Source: Melitaea cinxia (taxonomy: Eukaryota > Arthropoda > Insecta > Lepidoptera > Nymphalidae). From it: a stretch of DNA of 64,000 nucleotides. Where the stretch lies: positions 7,347,501 to 7,411,500 of the forward strand of contig NC_059399.1 in NCBI RefSeq assembly GCF_905220565.1, given 5' to 3'. The notes below the pieces were generated by a model that made no database searches, had not been told where the DNA came from, and was given only the letters and a program-made list of their open reading frames with translations. Positions 1-12,000 of this stretch are shown here, one piece after another. Both the position numbers and the translations under genes were made by a program. The stretch's first letter is position 1, and each line of letters opens with the position of its first letter.

Positions 1-350
1 TCATCAGATCCTGGTTTCCTTATCATGGTATTAAACTAGGGATATCCCCTTTCTAACAGAAAAAGAATTATTCAAATCGGTATATCCAGTAGAAAGTTAT
101 GCGGTATAATACAACGTAGGTCGACGAAAAAAGCGTCAAGTATAAACGCATTATTAGATATAACTCGAAAAGCAGTTTTTAGATCTCAAATAAATTTAAA
201 TGGGAACAATTGACACACACCACCTTTCGGTTAAAAAAAAATTGTTGAAATCGGTCCACCCGGTCAAAAGTTCTGATGTAACATACATTAAAAAAAAAAT
301 ACAGTCGAATTGAGAACCTCCTCCTTTTTTGGAAGTCAGTTAAAAATGTT
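1..350 (+). repeat. Dispersed 'gaagtcggtt'-type repeat, copy 1
   Basis: This copy shares ordered blocks with 34205-34572: 'aaagttatgcggtataatac', 'aacgcattatta', 'agatctca..taaatttaaat', 'caccacctttcg', 'aaatcggtccacc' and a 3' end 'ggaagtcagttaaaaat'. Further copies are at 57640-58350 and, inverted, at 60636-60960. The left end is cut off or diverged at the window start. The family is widespread in lepidopteran DNA, and no coding capacity is seen. Confidence 0.7.
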
Positions 351-389
351 AAATACTAACAATTTTTTTATGTATTATTAAATAATTAC

Positions 390-504
390 GCTTCAGCCTG
401 TAATATCCCACTACTGGGCATAGGCCTCTTTCCCCATGTAGGAGAAGGATCAGAGCTTAATCCACCACGCTGCTGCAATGCGGGTTGGCGGATATATTAT
501 ATAC
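390..504 (-). mobile_element. 5'-truncated SINE (family A)
   Basis: This is the 3' part of the SINE seen complete at 2924-3262, in antisense. It contains 'cttcagcctgtaatatccca' and 'cataggcctctttccccatg'. It is flanked by a 14-bp direct repeat, tattaaataattac, at 376-389 and 505-518, which is the expected target-site duplication. Confidence 0.75.
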
Positions 505-639
505 TATTAAATAATTACTCATAGCTTAACTTAATAAAATCATACTTTATATGTAAACATTGCTCTTTGTATCAATGCCGTGCTGTGAAATGTAAACAAA
601 AGACTTTTCTTGTAATACAGACTAAAAAATATGATAAAA

Positions 640-860
640 ATAAAAAAGTGTGTGTGTGTTAGCTCCGCCGCACAACTGCAGTTCATTCCTTCAGTTCGAC
701 TGGCTAAATAGGCTAAAAAAAGGCTTACTAGTCTAAAAAAAAGATTAATAACGTATTAAATGGTAAATAAACGAATTAAATAACGCCATCTATCGGAATC
801 CATACTTTTAAGTTCCTGTTTTGCCTGCCTATTGCCTGTAGTATAGTTTTAGTATATTTG
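640..860 (-). repeat. Dispersed repeat shared with 22680-22935
   Basis: Read in reverse, this segment matches 22780-22935. Shared blocks include 'aacgccatctatcgga', 'cgaattaaataacgcc', 'aagattaataac', 'aaggcttactagtcta', 'ctggctaaatagg' and the '(gt)n tagctccg' end. The terminal (TG)n tract and 'ataacgccatctatcgg' end are common to both copies. The class is unknown. Confidence 0.6.
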
Positions 861-904
861 GTCATAGCTTCTCGTATGAAAATATTATTATGGTTTTTGT
901 TCTC

Positions 905-1450
905 TAAAGGACAAATGTCAGCTACAAATGATCTTACTTGATTTAGCTGCTAATATCAATTTTTCTTCTAGGGACTTATCCTTTATTTCAACTTTGATTT
1001 TCGCTTGTTGTTCTTTTTTCCCTGGAAGTCTTCTCACACTTTTTATGGTTTCTATGGGCTGCTTAAGTTTTAGTGCCACATTTTTTACTACTTTACTTTC
1101 ATTTGCTTTGCTTTGATACGTTATTAGTTCCGGGATTTCGATGTAATTTACAAGATTTTGTTGTTCAATTTTCTCAAATCGCTGTTCGAAGGCACCAACT
1201 CGAGTTTGTTAATTGATATTCTTGTTCATGAGCTCTAAATTTTACTGTTTTAGTACTTTTATTGTTTGTTTGAAAGCGCCAAAGCGTTCAATAACCTTTT
1301 CTAGCTTTGCACTATGAAATTGAATCGCCTCACTCCTTAATTCCCTCATTTAATTTTTAATAGCTTTTTCGACCTCTTTTGTGATGCTGTTAAGCAGCTT
1401 TTTAGGATTCATCTTTACAGTAGCGACCTCTTCATCATCTTCTATTTCAA
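905..1450 (-). pseudogene. Decayed ORF1-like (FP-domain type) remnant of a LINE
   Basis: Read on the minus strand from about 1440 down to 917, one frame gives a lysine/glutamate-rich coiled-coil-like stretch followed by SVRRLPGKKEQQAKIKVEI and KSLEEKLILAAKS. The pattern 'RLPGK...(I/V)KVE(F)..K..(K/E)..L.AAK' resembles the small FP-type domain found in many insect retrotransposon ORF1 proteins. The frame carries at least three in-frame stops (around 1350, 1238 and 1209) before the conserved block and ends at a stop near 916, so it is a relic. No RT fragment is linked to it. The domain call rests on pattern recognition only. Confidence 0.45.
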
Positions 1451-2532
1451 GAAAAAAAATTATGGGCGTTCATAATATTACTTAATTTCTATTGCTTATT
1501 CGTATTTAAAAATAAAGTTAATCTTATTAAAATAAGAGGTCGAACCCCGTGTCTATATAACGCGTTGAGTTATTAAAATCACTTCGATACAATCGGGTTT
1601 AGAATCCAATCCCTAAAGTAAAGCTGATTATTGGAATATCCGAAGGTTCGTAGTACCAAAATTTGTGTAAAGTGCCAATCTTGTTGTACGTTTCTCAAAC
1701 TGCGAGACGGAGCTGCTTCGGAACAAGCAACATTGTTCATTTATTATACACGATCTCTACCTGACTTTTATCGTTGGCCAAAATTATGTTTTGTTTATCG
1801 ATATAAATAAAAATTAATTGTTAAAAGTGTAAATAAGTGCTAAACGCGAGAACGGATAGACCAATTCTAGCCTTTATTGTTTCCTAACACTGTAAATCTT
1901 TTTTTGCGAAAAATAAAATAAAAATAAAAATTTGCAGATAAATAGAAAATTTAACGATTCTTTTAACTCCATTTATTGATCGATTTGACAGTTTACAAGA
2001 GACGATGAACGGAAACTGCTGTCGAGTTAGCTAGATCATTATTATAAAATACAATATATTTTGCTCGCTATAAGAAGGTTTATTATTAGCTAAGTTATTG
2101 AATTACTTCCAACTACGGAAAACATTTTTGGAAATTAAGTTACCGAATTTCGATACGATTGTTGATGGTACCGGAACAACTTACACATAAAACTATTTTT
2201 TTGCGTGAGATTTATAGCGGAAGGGTTAGGGACGCGATAAATTCAATGAAAAAGTTTGGGCCGTAAAAATGAATGACGTCGTTGCTACTCAATAGTTACG
2301 GACAAAACAACTCAGTAATAGCTAAAACGATAATTATCGTTTGTGCACAGCAACAGAAGAATTGTTAAAAATATTTGATAACAAATTTAACAAATAATGA
2401 TACCTTAAGATTAATATAAAACCAATACATTTTTAAATGGTTTTACCATTTTTAAAATGGTTTACTATTTAAAAAATGTATTGATTTTATGTTGCATAAT
2501 CTAATCTTATTACGTATACATGCATATATCTA
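1451..2532. other. AT-rich sequence, nothing recognised
   Basis: No coding frame, RNA gene or clear repeat boundary is seen here. The 2420-2490 stretch repeats 'ttttaaatggtttta' and 'ttttaaaatggttta' in imperfect direct and inverted orientation. Confidence 0.4.
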
Positions 2533-2700
2533 TACCAATATTATAAAGCTGAAAAGTTTGTTTGTACAAAAGTTGTAAACGCGCTAATATTAGGAACTAC
2601 TGGTTTAAAAAATATTTTTGTGTCGGATATTCTATTTACTGGGGAAGGCTATTAGGCTATATAATATCATGCTTCGACTAATAAGAGCTGAAAAAAAAAG
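2533..2700 (+). repeat. Dispersed repeat module ('aagctgaa..gtttgtttg')
   Basis: 'aatattataaagctgaaaag', 'aacgcgctaatattaggaac' and 'tactgg' match, in reverse complement, the modules ending at about 59790, 63030 and 63640 ('agattagcg', 'ttcagctttataat'). This is a common lepidopteran repeat end. The boundaries are approximate. Confidence 0.55.
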
Positions 2701-2923
2701 GTTACGAAAACGAGAAACAATATTCTTTTTTAAGAGCTTCCGTTGAGAGGGCTGTGTCAACAGTTAAAGCTACCCAAAAATTATATGTAAGACGGAGTTG
2801 ATCACCATTAAAAGTTCCAAAAATCCGCACATCATGTGTCTATCTTTAGGTTATATTATTTGCGAAAGTAGTTTTACAGACAGTACATAAATCCTTATAT
2901 GAATAAATACTTTGTACATCAAG

Positions 2924-3262
2924 TGACGACCGCTCTAGTGTAATGGTGCGTATGTCGTGTCGGCGGCGCCTAAACATCGAAGGTTGAGGGTTCGATTTCC
3001 AATTGGAGTGGATATTTGTTTTTGTATAAATATTTATTTCTGGTCTTGTTGTTAGTCCTTGTGGGACCCACCATGCCTCGGAGAGCGCGATAAGCTGTCG
3101 GTCCCAGTTGTTATTATGTACATCTGATAGTGATCATTAGTTATAGTAGGGAACATATCCGCCAACCTGTATTGGAGCAGTGTGTTGGATTAAGGTTTGA
3201 TTCTTCTCCTACATGGGGAAAGAGGTCTATGCCTGCGATGAGACATTACAGGCTAAAGCGTA
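2924..3262 (+). mobile_element. Full-length-looking tRNA-derived SINE (family A)
   Basis: It starts with an A-box-like segment (gctctagtgtaatggtgcg) and a B-box-like 'gggttcgatttcc'. A body follows that is shared with the copies at 19728-20062 and, inverted, 21023-21323: 'tgtataaatatttatttctg', 'gcctcggagagcgcg' and 'ggtcccagttgttat'. The tail 'catggggaaagaggtctatg' to 'ttacaggctaaagcg' resembles an RTE 3' end. This is an RNA polymerase III type mobile element and does not encode protein. Confidence 0.75.
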
Positions 3263-4448
3263 ACGCGTAAGGGTACATTTCAAGTATTTATTTTTAAAGA
3301 AATTGTCTCTGAAATCATTTGATTTCAATTAATATTTTAGAAGATATGATAGTTTTAAAATAACTCTGCAACGATTTAAAAATCACACAAAATGAAAAGG
3401 TGATATTATAGTATTATTATTAGCCAGGCATATGGATCCTTACACATGAAAAATACAGCCTTTTTAGAATTCAAATTAGTCGCATAATTAAGGTGATAAT
3501 GTAAAATCAATTAAAACAAGGTTTAAGAATATATTAGTACGTTTTTCTCAAATTAACGCGGGTTTAACCGCAGAGCATAGCTAGTTAATATAATAATGCG
3601 GTAGAGAAGGTTCGATCGTTTTGACGCATTATGAGTTACTAAGGTATGTATAGCAGAGTTAATGATATCTTAACTACTATATAAATACGTGTATATAAAG
3701 CAGTAATAACGTTAATTCCGTTAATGTTTTGTTTTTCTAATTCATTACGCAAAAAGCTATATGTGTCAGTATTATTACTAATATTTTAATAAAATTGATT
3801 GTTTATTCTAAGTAACAAAATTTGAATAGCATTCATTTTGCGATTAAAATGTAAATAAATTTCACTAAAACGTACAATGTTTGTATGAATAGTAGCGGGT
3901 TATTATGCGACTATTGAATATCGGATTCGAAATATGCAACTATGCAAATAAATTATTTCAACACAATCATACATATCTCGACACACATTTATTTATATTG
4001 AACTCCTCACTACGAGTTTTAGCAAAATAATACATAGTATATGAGTTCATCGAAAGCAATCATGACGATATATTATGATGTGGCAGAAAAAGTAAATTGA
4101 ATTTGGTTACATTATAATGAGTTCTTGTCGAGAATTGTATACTGAGTTTGATCTTAAATTCAATCACGTAGCTTTCACTTGATTTATGTATTCCGACCAC
4201 CTTTAGTATTGCTGAAGGGCAAGATTTGATTACTTACATCGGGGTGAAATTCGGCTCAGCAGTCCGTTAACAGATCGGTCCAAACTTGCCCAACAAAAAA
4301 AACAACTTTTCCATATGGAAAATAATTTATATATAGAATTCATTTCAAGGAAAATTTACCTGAGAAACTTAAGTGCACAATATAAATACCCAGACATCCC
4401 AGTTATACGTTAGGTTATGGTGGCGCAAACTGGTTTATCAGAGATAAC
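3263..4448. other. AT-rich sequence, nothing recognised
   Basis: There is no supported gene, RNA or repeat with definable ends in this stretch upstream of the Beat exons. Confidence 0.4.
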
Positions 4449-4450
4449 TA

Positions 4451-5147
4451 GGGGAGAGGTCAAATAAAAGGGACATTTTCGTTTTACATGCCCTAGAAAA
4501 TAAACACGGCACTTTTTTAAATTGATAGGACCTCATAATAAAACCTTCGCACCAAAAAGCAAACCTTGCTACATAAAGCAAACAAAAAACAATGTTGTAA
4601 TTATTCTTTATTAATTCTTTCAGAATTATTAAGGGCATTCAAAAAATATGGATTTTGTTTCACTCATAAATTTGTTTCATTAAAAAGAATCAAAACGTAA
4701 TATCACACAAAATTACTCTAAAATTACATTTAGTGCATATTTAGTGCATTAGAAAGGTTCGTATTAGAAGGGTGAAAGGTACTTGGAAAGATATTTTCAG
4801 TTTTGCTGTTATTTATTTTTTTATCAATTTTTATGCCTCCTTTTTTGTGTGCATCGTCAGATTTTTAGGTATTTTTTTGACTGTAAGGATATAAGATACA
4901 TCTAATTAAAATATTAAAATCGGTTTCAAAAACAAGTTTATAGGTACCAGTTATTTAGTATGTCCCTTTCATAAACATTTCTTGTGTCCTTTCATAAATA
5001 TTAGAAGTTATAAAGTTCGGAGTGAAAGAATGCGTTGGTGCAGCTATACAATACTCGTAAATATGGTGTTGATTCGAAATTGTTTTCATATTGCGGAGAG
5101 TTCAAATTGTCCCTTTCAATACGTGTACCTTTCATGTAACCTCTCCC
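4451..5147. mobile_element. MITE with TA-flanked ~10-bp inverted ends and subterminal repeats
   Basis: The left end TA-GGGGAGAGGT (from 4449) mirrors the right end ACCTCTCCC-TA (to 5149). The ends extend into similar subterminal sequence: 'aaagggaca' near the left end and 'tgtccctttc' near the right. Inside are repeated motifs 'tgtccctttcataaa' (4961), 'tgtcctttcataaa' (4985), 'tgtccctttcaat' (about 5109) and several 'gaaaggta'. TA duplication suggests a Tc1/mariner-type relative. There is no transposase; the short open frame inside is not convincing. Confidence 0.55.
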
Positions 5148-5149
5148 TA

Positions 5150-5848
5150 ATTTTAATTTAATTCGATTTAATTTATAATAGTAACATACAAAAGCTGTGT
5201 CGAATTATGTTGAATAAAGTCGTAACTATACATGCCAAATACCTACATAAAGGTTGCAATCACATTATCTACACGTTGTCACGTTTTATAGGTAATGCAA
5301 ACAACTGTAAAAGCAATAAATGGAAACGGAACTGGAATCGTTATAGTACTACCCAACCGTTTTTCGATTGAAATGAACCAAACGTTTAAAAATAAACACC
5401 ATCTTATTATTAGTAGCTATTACAGAAACTTTAATAGACATTTATATTTAAAGGACTTCCTGGAACAATAAAACGAAACGTTTATCTATATATATCTACA
5501 AAATAAATAGATTTAACCAGACTCGTAATTTGTATCTAATATTTAAAGATTCCGTTTGAACTTGTTAACGAACGGGCTTCATTGGAGTAATTTTCATATT
5601 GGTCATGTGGTTTAACGATGCTTTGACTAAACGTTTTGGTAAACTTTGTGAAATCTACACCAGTTTATCTTTAAAAGGTGTTATTCGAATTGATTTAGAG
5701 TATTAATTGAGGTCACAACTTCGTAACGGTAACTTATATTACTTCTACTTAACTGATTTCTTAATAATAAGCGGAAATTTCAGAAATTGGTCGTAATATA
5801 TAGATAGCGTTTTGTTTGGTTTTTTGTTAATACAATTATCTTTTACAG
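5150..5848. other. Beat intron sequence 5' of exon A
   Basis: AT-rich, with no repeat or signal-peptide exon recognised. It ends in the T-rich acceptor of exon A. Confidence 0.4.
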
Positions 5849-6057
5849 GTGCATTCGGCCTTCGAGACATACATCTAAACGTCCCAGAGGCGGTAGGTTT
5901 GGGTACTAGTGCGACACTCGGCTGTCGATGGTCGTTGGACACCGGCGAGACACTATACACTGTAAAGTGGTACCACGGCGCGCAGGAGTTTTTCCGATTT
6001 GTACCAAAAGAGCTGCCCAATACAAGGGTGTTTTCGCAAACGGGTATTAGTGTTGAT
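5849..6057 (+). CDS. beat: Beat exon A: first half of Ig1
   Basis: The acceptor AG is at 5847-5848 after a T-rich tract, and the donor GTAAGT starts at 6058. The exon starts with the last two bases of a split codon and ends on a codon boundary. It encodes GAFGLRDIHLNVPEAV, the first Ig1 cysteine (LGCRW), the core tryptophan (YTVKWYHG) and PKELPNTRVF, all typical of Beat Ig1. The reading frame continues upstream into the intron as a signal-peptide-like string, but that has no ATG and spans the pyrimidine tract, so it is not counted. Confidence 0.88.
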
Positions 6058-9000
6058 GTAAGTATAGAAAATTTTCCTAGTTTTAGTATTCGATATCGAC
6101 GATTGATTGATTTTGAGCAGTCGAAAATATTTATTAACTGTCCGTTTAGACAAAAATTGTGTGGATTTAAGGGACAGAAGGCTGGTGTTTATTCACTCGC
6201 TTAGATCGTGTAAATTAGAACTAAAATATTTTGAACCCAGAACTCCTGGAGCAGAAAAGTAGGGCCACTACAAACTACGTCATACGGGTTATTATTCATG
6301 TTATTGATCCATTGTTATCATTAATATAAACGACTGTTTGTCTATATGTCCTTTATAGAATCGTAAACTATGCATTTGATCATATTATGATCTTCAGCAA
6401 AGTGTTGTGCATGAGCTCAAAAAGGTTTTTGAGTTGGTACGTCCCAAAAAAGCATAGCAACACGCGCAGGGTACAGCTGTCAAAATATACAATAATTTAA
6501 TAAAAATATACCTTTTCGTTTCATATGTGTGTACTTTAGCTATTTACTTTTATTTGTTGTACTTATTAAGAAAATGGTGTGTGTGTGTGCTTTTTTAATG
6601 TTTTTAGCATAATAAATATACTCTGGTTGCCCTAAAAGCCGTATCAATAGACAAATTGAGAACAGAGTAGTTAATTAAAAATGAATAGGTATACCAACCC
6701 ACATGTGAGTATATGAAAGAGACTTTTCGTGAGATTTCAAAGGCGTCGTATATGAAGTAATTAAAATCTGGATTGTTGATGACGTTAAACTACTTTAATT
6801 TAAGGTTTTATGATACGATACTTTTTGTACGTAGTCACGTAGTCAGGGGATACTCATCCCAATTGGCCTGCCCGGCAGTTGTGGTATGTTATACGGGTAC
6901 GCGACCCCGGCTCCCCGAGCTGCTACTGTCTTAATCGCATTCATCCGAGGCAGTAGTATCCCTTCCTTTATCCACTACAAAGATCCAAACCGTTCCTTCC
7001 TGATTTCCTTGCAGCGGCTCCCTCCCGCTCGACATACAAAGACTATCTCGGTGGGGAACGCAACTTACAGCAGATATGCAACGAGACAGGTGGACCCGGC
7101 GGGATAGCAAAGCCTGGTGGACGGCTTAGGGCGATGGTAGAGGGCGTAGAGTTACCATTGGCCAGACACATCATCGGAACCCTTCTCCGGTCGTATCGGT
7201 CTCTCCGTTCCACCGGACAAAGAAGGGGGAAGACGAGTGTGTGCACCTGCGTTTGCGCAAACGTTTGTGCACCTAAATATCTCCTGCGCACTTGACTGCT
7301 TCCGGAAGTAAGGACTCTGATTTTCGTAAAGTCCCATGGCGATGGGTCGAAGTAGAGAGGTCCGGTTTGATGCAGAGCGGGCTTTGTCTGAGACCTGCAC
7401 ATGGGCGGCTCCAGGGGTGTTTCTAAAACATCGTGGTCGCTCTGCTTCTGACTTAGGGAGACAGAGGAAGCTCGGCAGCACCTGGAGTGACAAAGCAGCC
7501 CTATTCAGGGAAGCACTGCTTTCCCTGCTCAGCCTGGGAGGGGGCTAGAAAAGGTGCCCTAAAAATTGCTCTCCCTACCACTTGAGGACGGCAGCAGCCG
7601 TGGCTGCCTCCGCATCGATAAATTCGCGGTCGACGTCGCAACCAGAATATAAAAACAGCAAATATGACTTTCGGCGCGTGGAACGTGCGTACACTCCTTG
7701 ATCGCGATATAAATATCTGCCCAGAACGGAAAACCGCAATTGTTGCCCGAGAACTTCTTCGCTACGATGTAGATGTGGCAGCCCTCAGCGAGACACATTT
7801 AGCGGAAGAAGGGGAACTGGTGGAACACGGTGGCGGGTACACTTTCTTCTGGAAAGGACTCGCTGCCTCAGAACCGAGACGGTCAGGCGTTGGATTTGCG
7901 ATCAAAAACAGGCTTGTCAAGCAACTCGAAGAATGTCCTATTCACATCTCGGATCGCGTTACCACACTGCGTCTACATCTTAGAAATAACAAATATCTGA
8001 ATGTCATCAGCGTCTATGCACCTACCTTAGACAAGTCTGATGATATTAAAGATAAGTTTTATGAGGAACTTGCAAAATGCATCAAAAGCGTAAGGCCTAG
8101 AGAGCAGATTCTTCTGTTGGGCGACTTTAATGCCAGAGTCGGACGGGACTACGATGCATGGCCCAAGGTTTTGGGTAGGCGTGGGGTCGGGTGCATGAAC
8201 AGCAACGGACAGCTATTACTGAGTCTTTGCGCACAATTCCAACTTGCCATCACTAGTACAATGTTCAGGCTTCCCGCTAAATATAAGAACACCTGGATGC
8301 ACCCAAGGTCTAAACACTGGCATCTAATTGATTACGCTATCGTGCGGCAGCGAGATGTTTCCCAGGTCCAAGTCACCCGCGCAATGCGTGGTGCCCACTG
8401 CTGGACTGATCATAGGCTTGTTGTTACTAAGCTGCGTCTCCGACTCCAGCATCCTCGTCGATCTGGAAAACCTAAGCCGTATGCGAGTTTTAACGTGGAC
8501 GGGCTAAAGGATCCTGTGACGAGGGAGAAGTATGCTCGCACTTTGGCCGCTGGATTACCATCTCTCAGCAAAGATGTTCGCCGAGTTGATTATGACTGGA
8601 ATGCTCTGTCTTCTCATATTCTAGATACCGCTACATCTACTTTAGGTCAAAAAGTCCGAAAGTCCGAGGACTGGTTTGATGAGAATGACGGAGTCCTGAT
8701 GGCGGCGATCGGCAAACACCGACGTTTTCTCCGACAACACCGTGGAGCAAACCGATGTGCGAGCACTAAGGAGATCAGACAAAGTGACCTGGAGCTTAGG
8801 CGACTATCTCGGGAAACAAAGGATAAATGGTGGCGGGAGAAGGCTTATCACATTCAGTGGCTCGCTGACACTAACCAGGTTGGAGAGTTTTATGGTGAGG
8901 TTCGAAAGCTAATAGGTAAGACCCCTTTTGCAAAAGTACCTATTAAGCCTGCTAGTGGCAAAGGTCTTCTCAAAAGCAAAGGGGAAATACTCGAACGTTG

Positions 9001-12000
9001 GGCGGCACACTTCAGCACTCTGCTGAATGTAGACAGGGCTGCTGACTTAGAACACATTCGTTCGTTACCTCAACTCCCAATATTTACTGAGCTGGATAAG
9101 CCATTATCGTGTGAGGAGATTGCTCTTGCCATTAATCAACAGCAAAATAGGCGTGCGGTGGGCATTGACTTTATACCAGGAGAACTGCTTAAGCACGGTG
9201 GTGATGAGTTGCAATTGGCTATCTGGGAACACTTTGATCGTATGTGGAAAGAAGAACAGGTCCCATCTACTTTTAAAGTATCACGCATAAGGGCCATATA
9301 TAAGAACAAGGGTGACAGGTCCGATTGCGATTCGTACCGTGGTGTTTCACTTCTGTCGGTCCCCGGAAAGGTTTTTGCCCGTGTACTACTTAACCGTCTT
9401 ATGAAGCTTTCTGAACAACTTTTGCCCGAGACCCAGTTTGGCTTCCGACCTGAACGAGGTACGTGTGAAGCCATTTTCTCTGTACGTCAACTGCAGGAGA
9501 AGAGCAGAGAGCAAGGTCGTAATTTATACCTCTGCTTCGTTGACCTTGAGAAGGCCTTTGACAGTGTGCCTCGAGAAGCCCTCTGGATTGTACTTGCGAA
9601 GATCGGGTGTACAGAGAAGTTTGTGAGGCTCCTGAGACTTCTACATGACGACATGGAGTGCTGTGTCGCTGTCAACGATGACCAGTCCGATTTTTTCACA
9701 GTTACCTGTGGGGTGAAACAGGGATGCGTCTTAGCACCCACACTGTTTGCGCTGTACTTTGCAGCTGTAGTACAGGAGGTCATACAAGTAACCTCTGAAG
9801 GGGTCCGCATCCGTTTCCGTACGGACGGCGGTATATTTAATCTGACTCGACTGAAGGCCCGCACCAAAGTGTCGCATGCTCTGATCACCGAAATGATGTA
9901 CGCCGATGACCTATGCTTTGTTGCAGAGTCCCCAGACGGCCTGCAGCTGCTGATGTCCGTTTTCGACGAGTCGTGCCGAAAATTCGGCTTAAAAATCAGT
10001 GTCAAAAAGACGGAAATAATGTCTTTAGATATACAAGGTCACGAGACACTGGTTATAAAACTCGGTGGGGAGGAGCTGAAGCAGGTCGACAAGTTCCGTT
10101 ATCTGGGGAGCACAATTTCATCTAAATGTGACCTAGATGCGGAAATCAACAGCAGAATCGGCGCTGCTGCTGCATCGTTCGGCAAGTTGGATGCGAAAGT
10201 CTTCAGCTCCCATGATCTGAGGCTGGCGACTAAGATCTCCGTCTACATGGCTGTTGTGCTGCCTAATATCCTTTACGCTGCCGAAACATGGACCGTGTAC
10301 CGCCGTCATATACAAACGCTCGACCGATTCCACCTCAATTGTCTTCGTAAAATACTCAATATTCGATGGTCTGATCGTGTACGGAACACTGAAGTGCTGC
10401 GAAGAGCCAATGTGGATGGCATTGAGGCTTATCTTATGCGGCGTCAGCTTCGGTGGTGCGGACACGTGTCGCGCATGGCGGAGCAAAGAGTCGCTAAGCG
10501 CATCTTCTACTCGGAACTTGAGGAAGGCAAGCGTAAGCATGGCGGTCAACTCCTCAGGTACAAAGATGTGCTCAAGCGACACATGAAAAATTGCAGCATC
10601 GACCCGCTGCAATGGGAGCAGCAGGCAGCCGGACGGCCAGAGTGGAGGGCGCTAGTTAAAGCTAGCGTCCAGAACTTTGAGGATAGGCGGCTCTATGAGC
10701 TGGACGCCAAGCGAGATGAACTAAAGGTTCGACCACCAGCGACCTTTAGCTATAACTATGTTAACGGTGTGCTAGCGTGCCCGCTGTGTGCGAGGACTTT
10801 TACACACAAAATTGGCTACATAAGCCACGCACGAGCACACCAAAGAAAAAAAAACGGAGTTGAATGCAGTCGCCGTGGCCGTAATCGGCCGGGAGGAGTA
10901 TATATATATATATATACTTTTTGAACTGAAATCCGCAATAAAAAATATTCTAATAAAATTTGTAGCGTAAATAAATCACTTATAGTGCGACAATAAACAA
11001 CGCCACGGCTGTAATTACATATGGGTCAATTGCTTTGCGACATCTTGCTAGTTCGTTAAACTGCCTTTAGCGAGTATACAACAAAAAAAATCACTTAAGA
11101 AACTCGCCGAGCAGGCACGTTAAACCTTTACCAGTTGGCAAAATGCCATGAGAGAGTCATAAAATTGTGCCAAAATAATACATTAAAAAACCTTTTCGGA
11201 GAATAACGTATATGCAAACTTAGTTAGTGATCAATAGGAACATGAATCTTTCACCAATTTCTTAAATCCGTCGAAAATCTTCTTTAAAGTGCAGATTACA
11301 GTAGAGATTACGCTTTTTTAAGGGACACATAAAATAAAATCTATCAATTCGATGTCTAATATGGATGAAAGCTTTTAGCACATTTGACACCAGCTGCGAG
11401 CGCATAAGTGCGCTTCGCGCGTCTGAGACACTTTATAGGAGTTATCGTTTTAGAATATTGTACGTGATAGTAATATCTTTAAGATGCTCACATATTAAAT
11501 CATAGTGCTGTTATTTAAGTTTCATATTGCCGAGATAAATAAGACTTATTTATTTTAGTCTGTTTTTAATATAAACAGCAAATACGTTACCGTTTAACAT
11601 ATTATAATTACTTTTATTAAATCAAATATATAAAAGAATGAATATTGCACCTTTTTAAGACATTGCACCCCAGTTGAAAATATTAAATACTGCATTCGTA
11701 TTCATAAAAAATTGCCTTATCTTGATGAGTTTAAACGTCGGTCAATTTTATTTTACGAAACATTTTTATAAACGCAGAAATGAAACTGTAAACTGTTGAC
11801 GAATTCTCTTGAGTTCGTCAATCTATAATATATATAAAAGCGAAAGGTCACTCATCACGAAATCTCCGAAACTGTAACACCTACAAAGTTGAAATTTGGC
11901 AAGTAGGCTCCTTATAGGACATAGACATCCGCTAAGAACGGATTTTACGAAACTCGACCCCTAAAGAGGTAAAATGGGGGTTGCAAGTTTGTATGAAAGT

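Noticed and set aside
5812..5848. A signal-peptide-like string (FGFLLIQLSFTG) in frame just before Beat exon A
   Set aside because: It is the T-rich acceptor tract read as codons. There is no ATG, an in-frame TAA lies at 5794, and a good AG acceptor sits at 5847-5848.
7336..7548. A small upstream ORF as a first protein of the 6.8-10.9 kb LINE
   Set aside because: It shows no recognisable motif, overlaps other equally long frames in the leader, and no second copy is available to test conservation.
9487..10612. Long minus-strand frames of 110-172 codons inside the LINE ORF
   Set aside because: They are shadows of the intact plus-strand reverse transcriptase frame and have no recognisable product.
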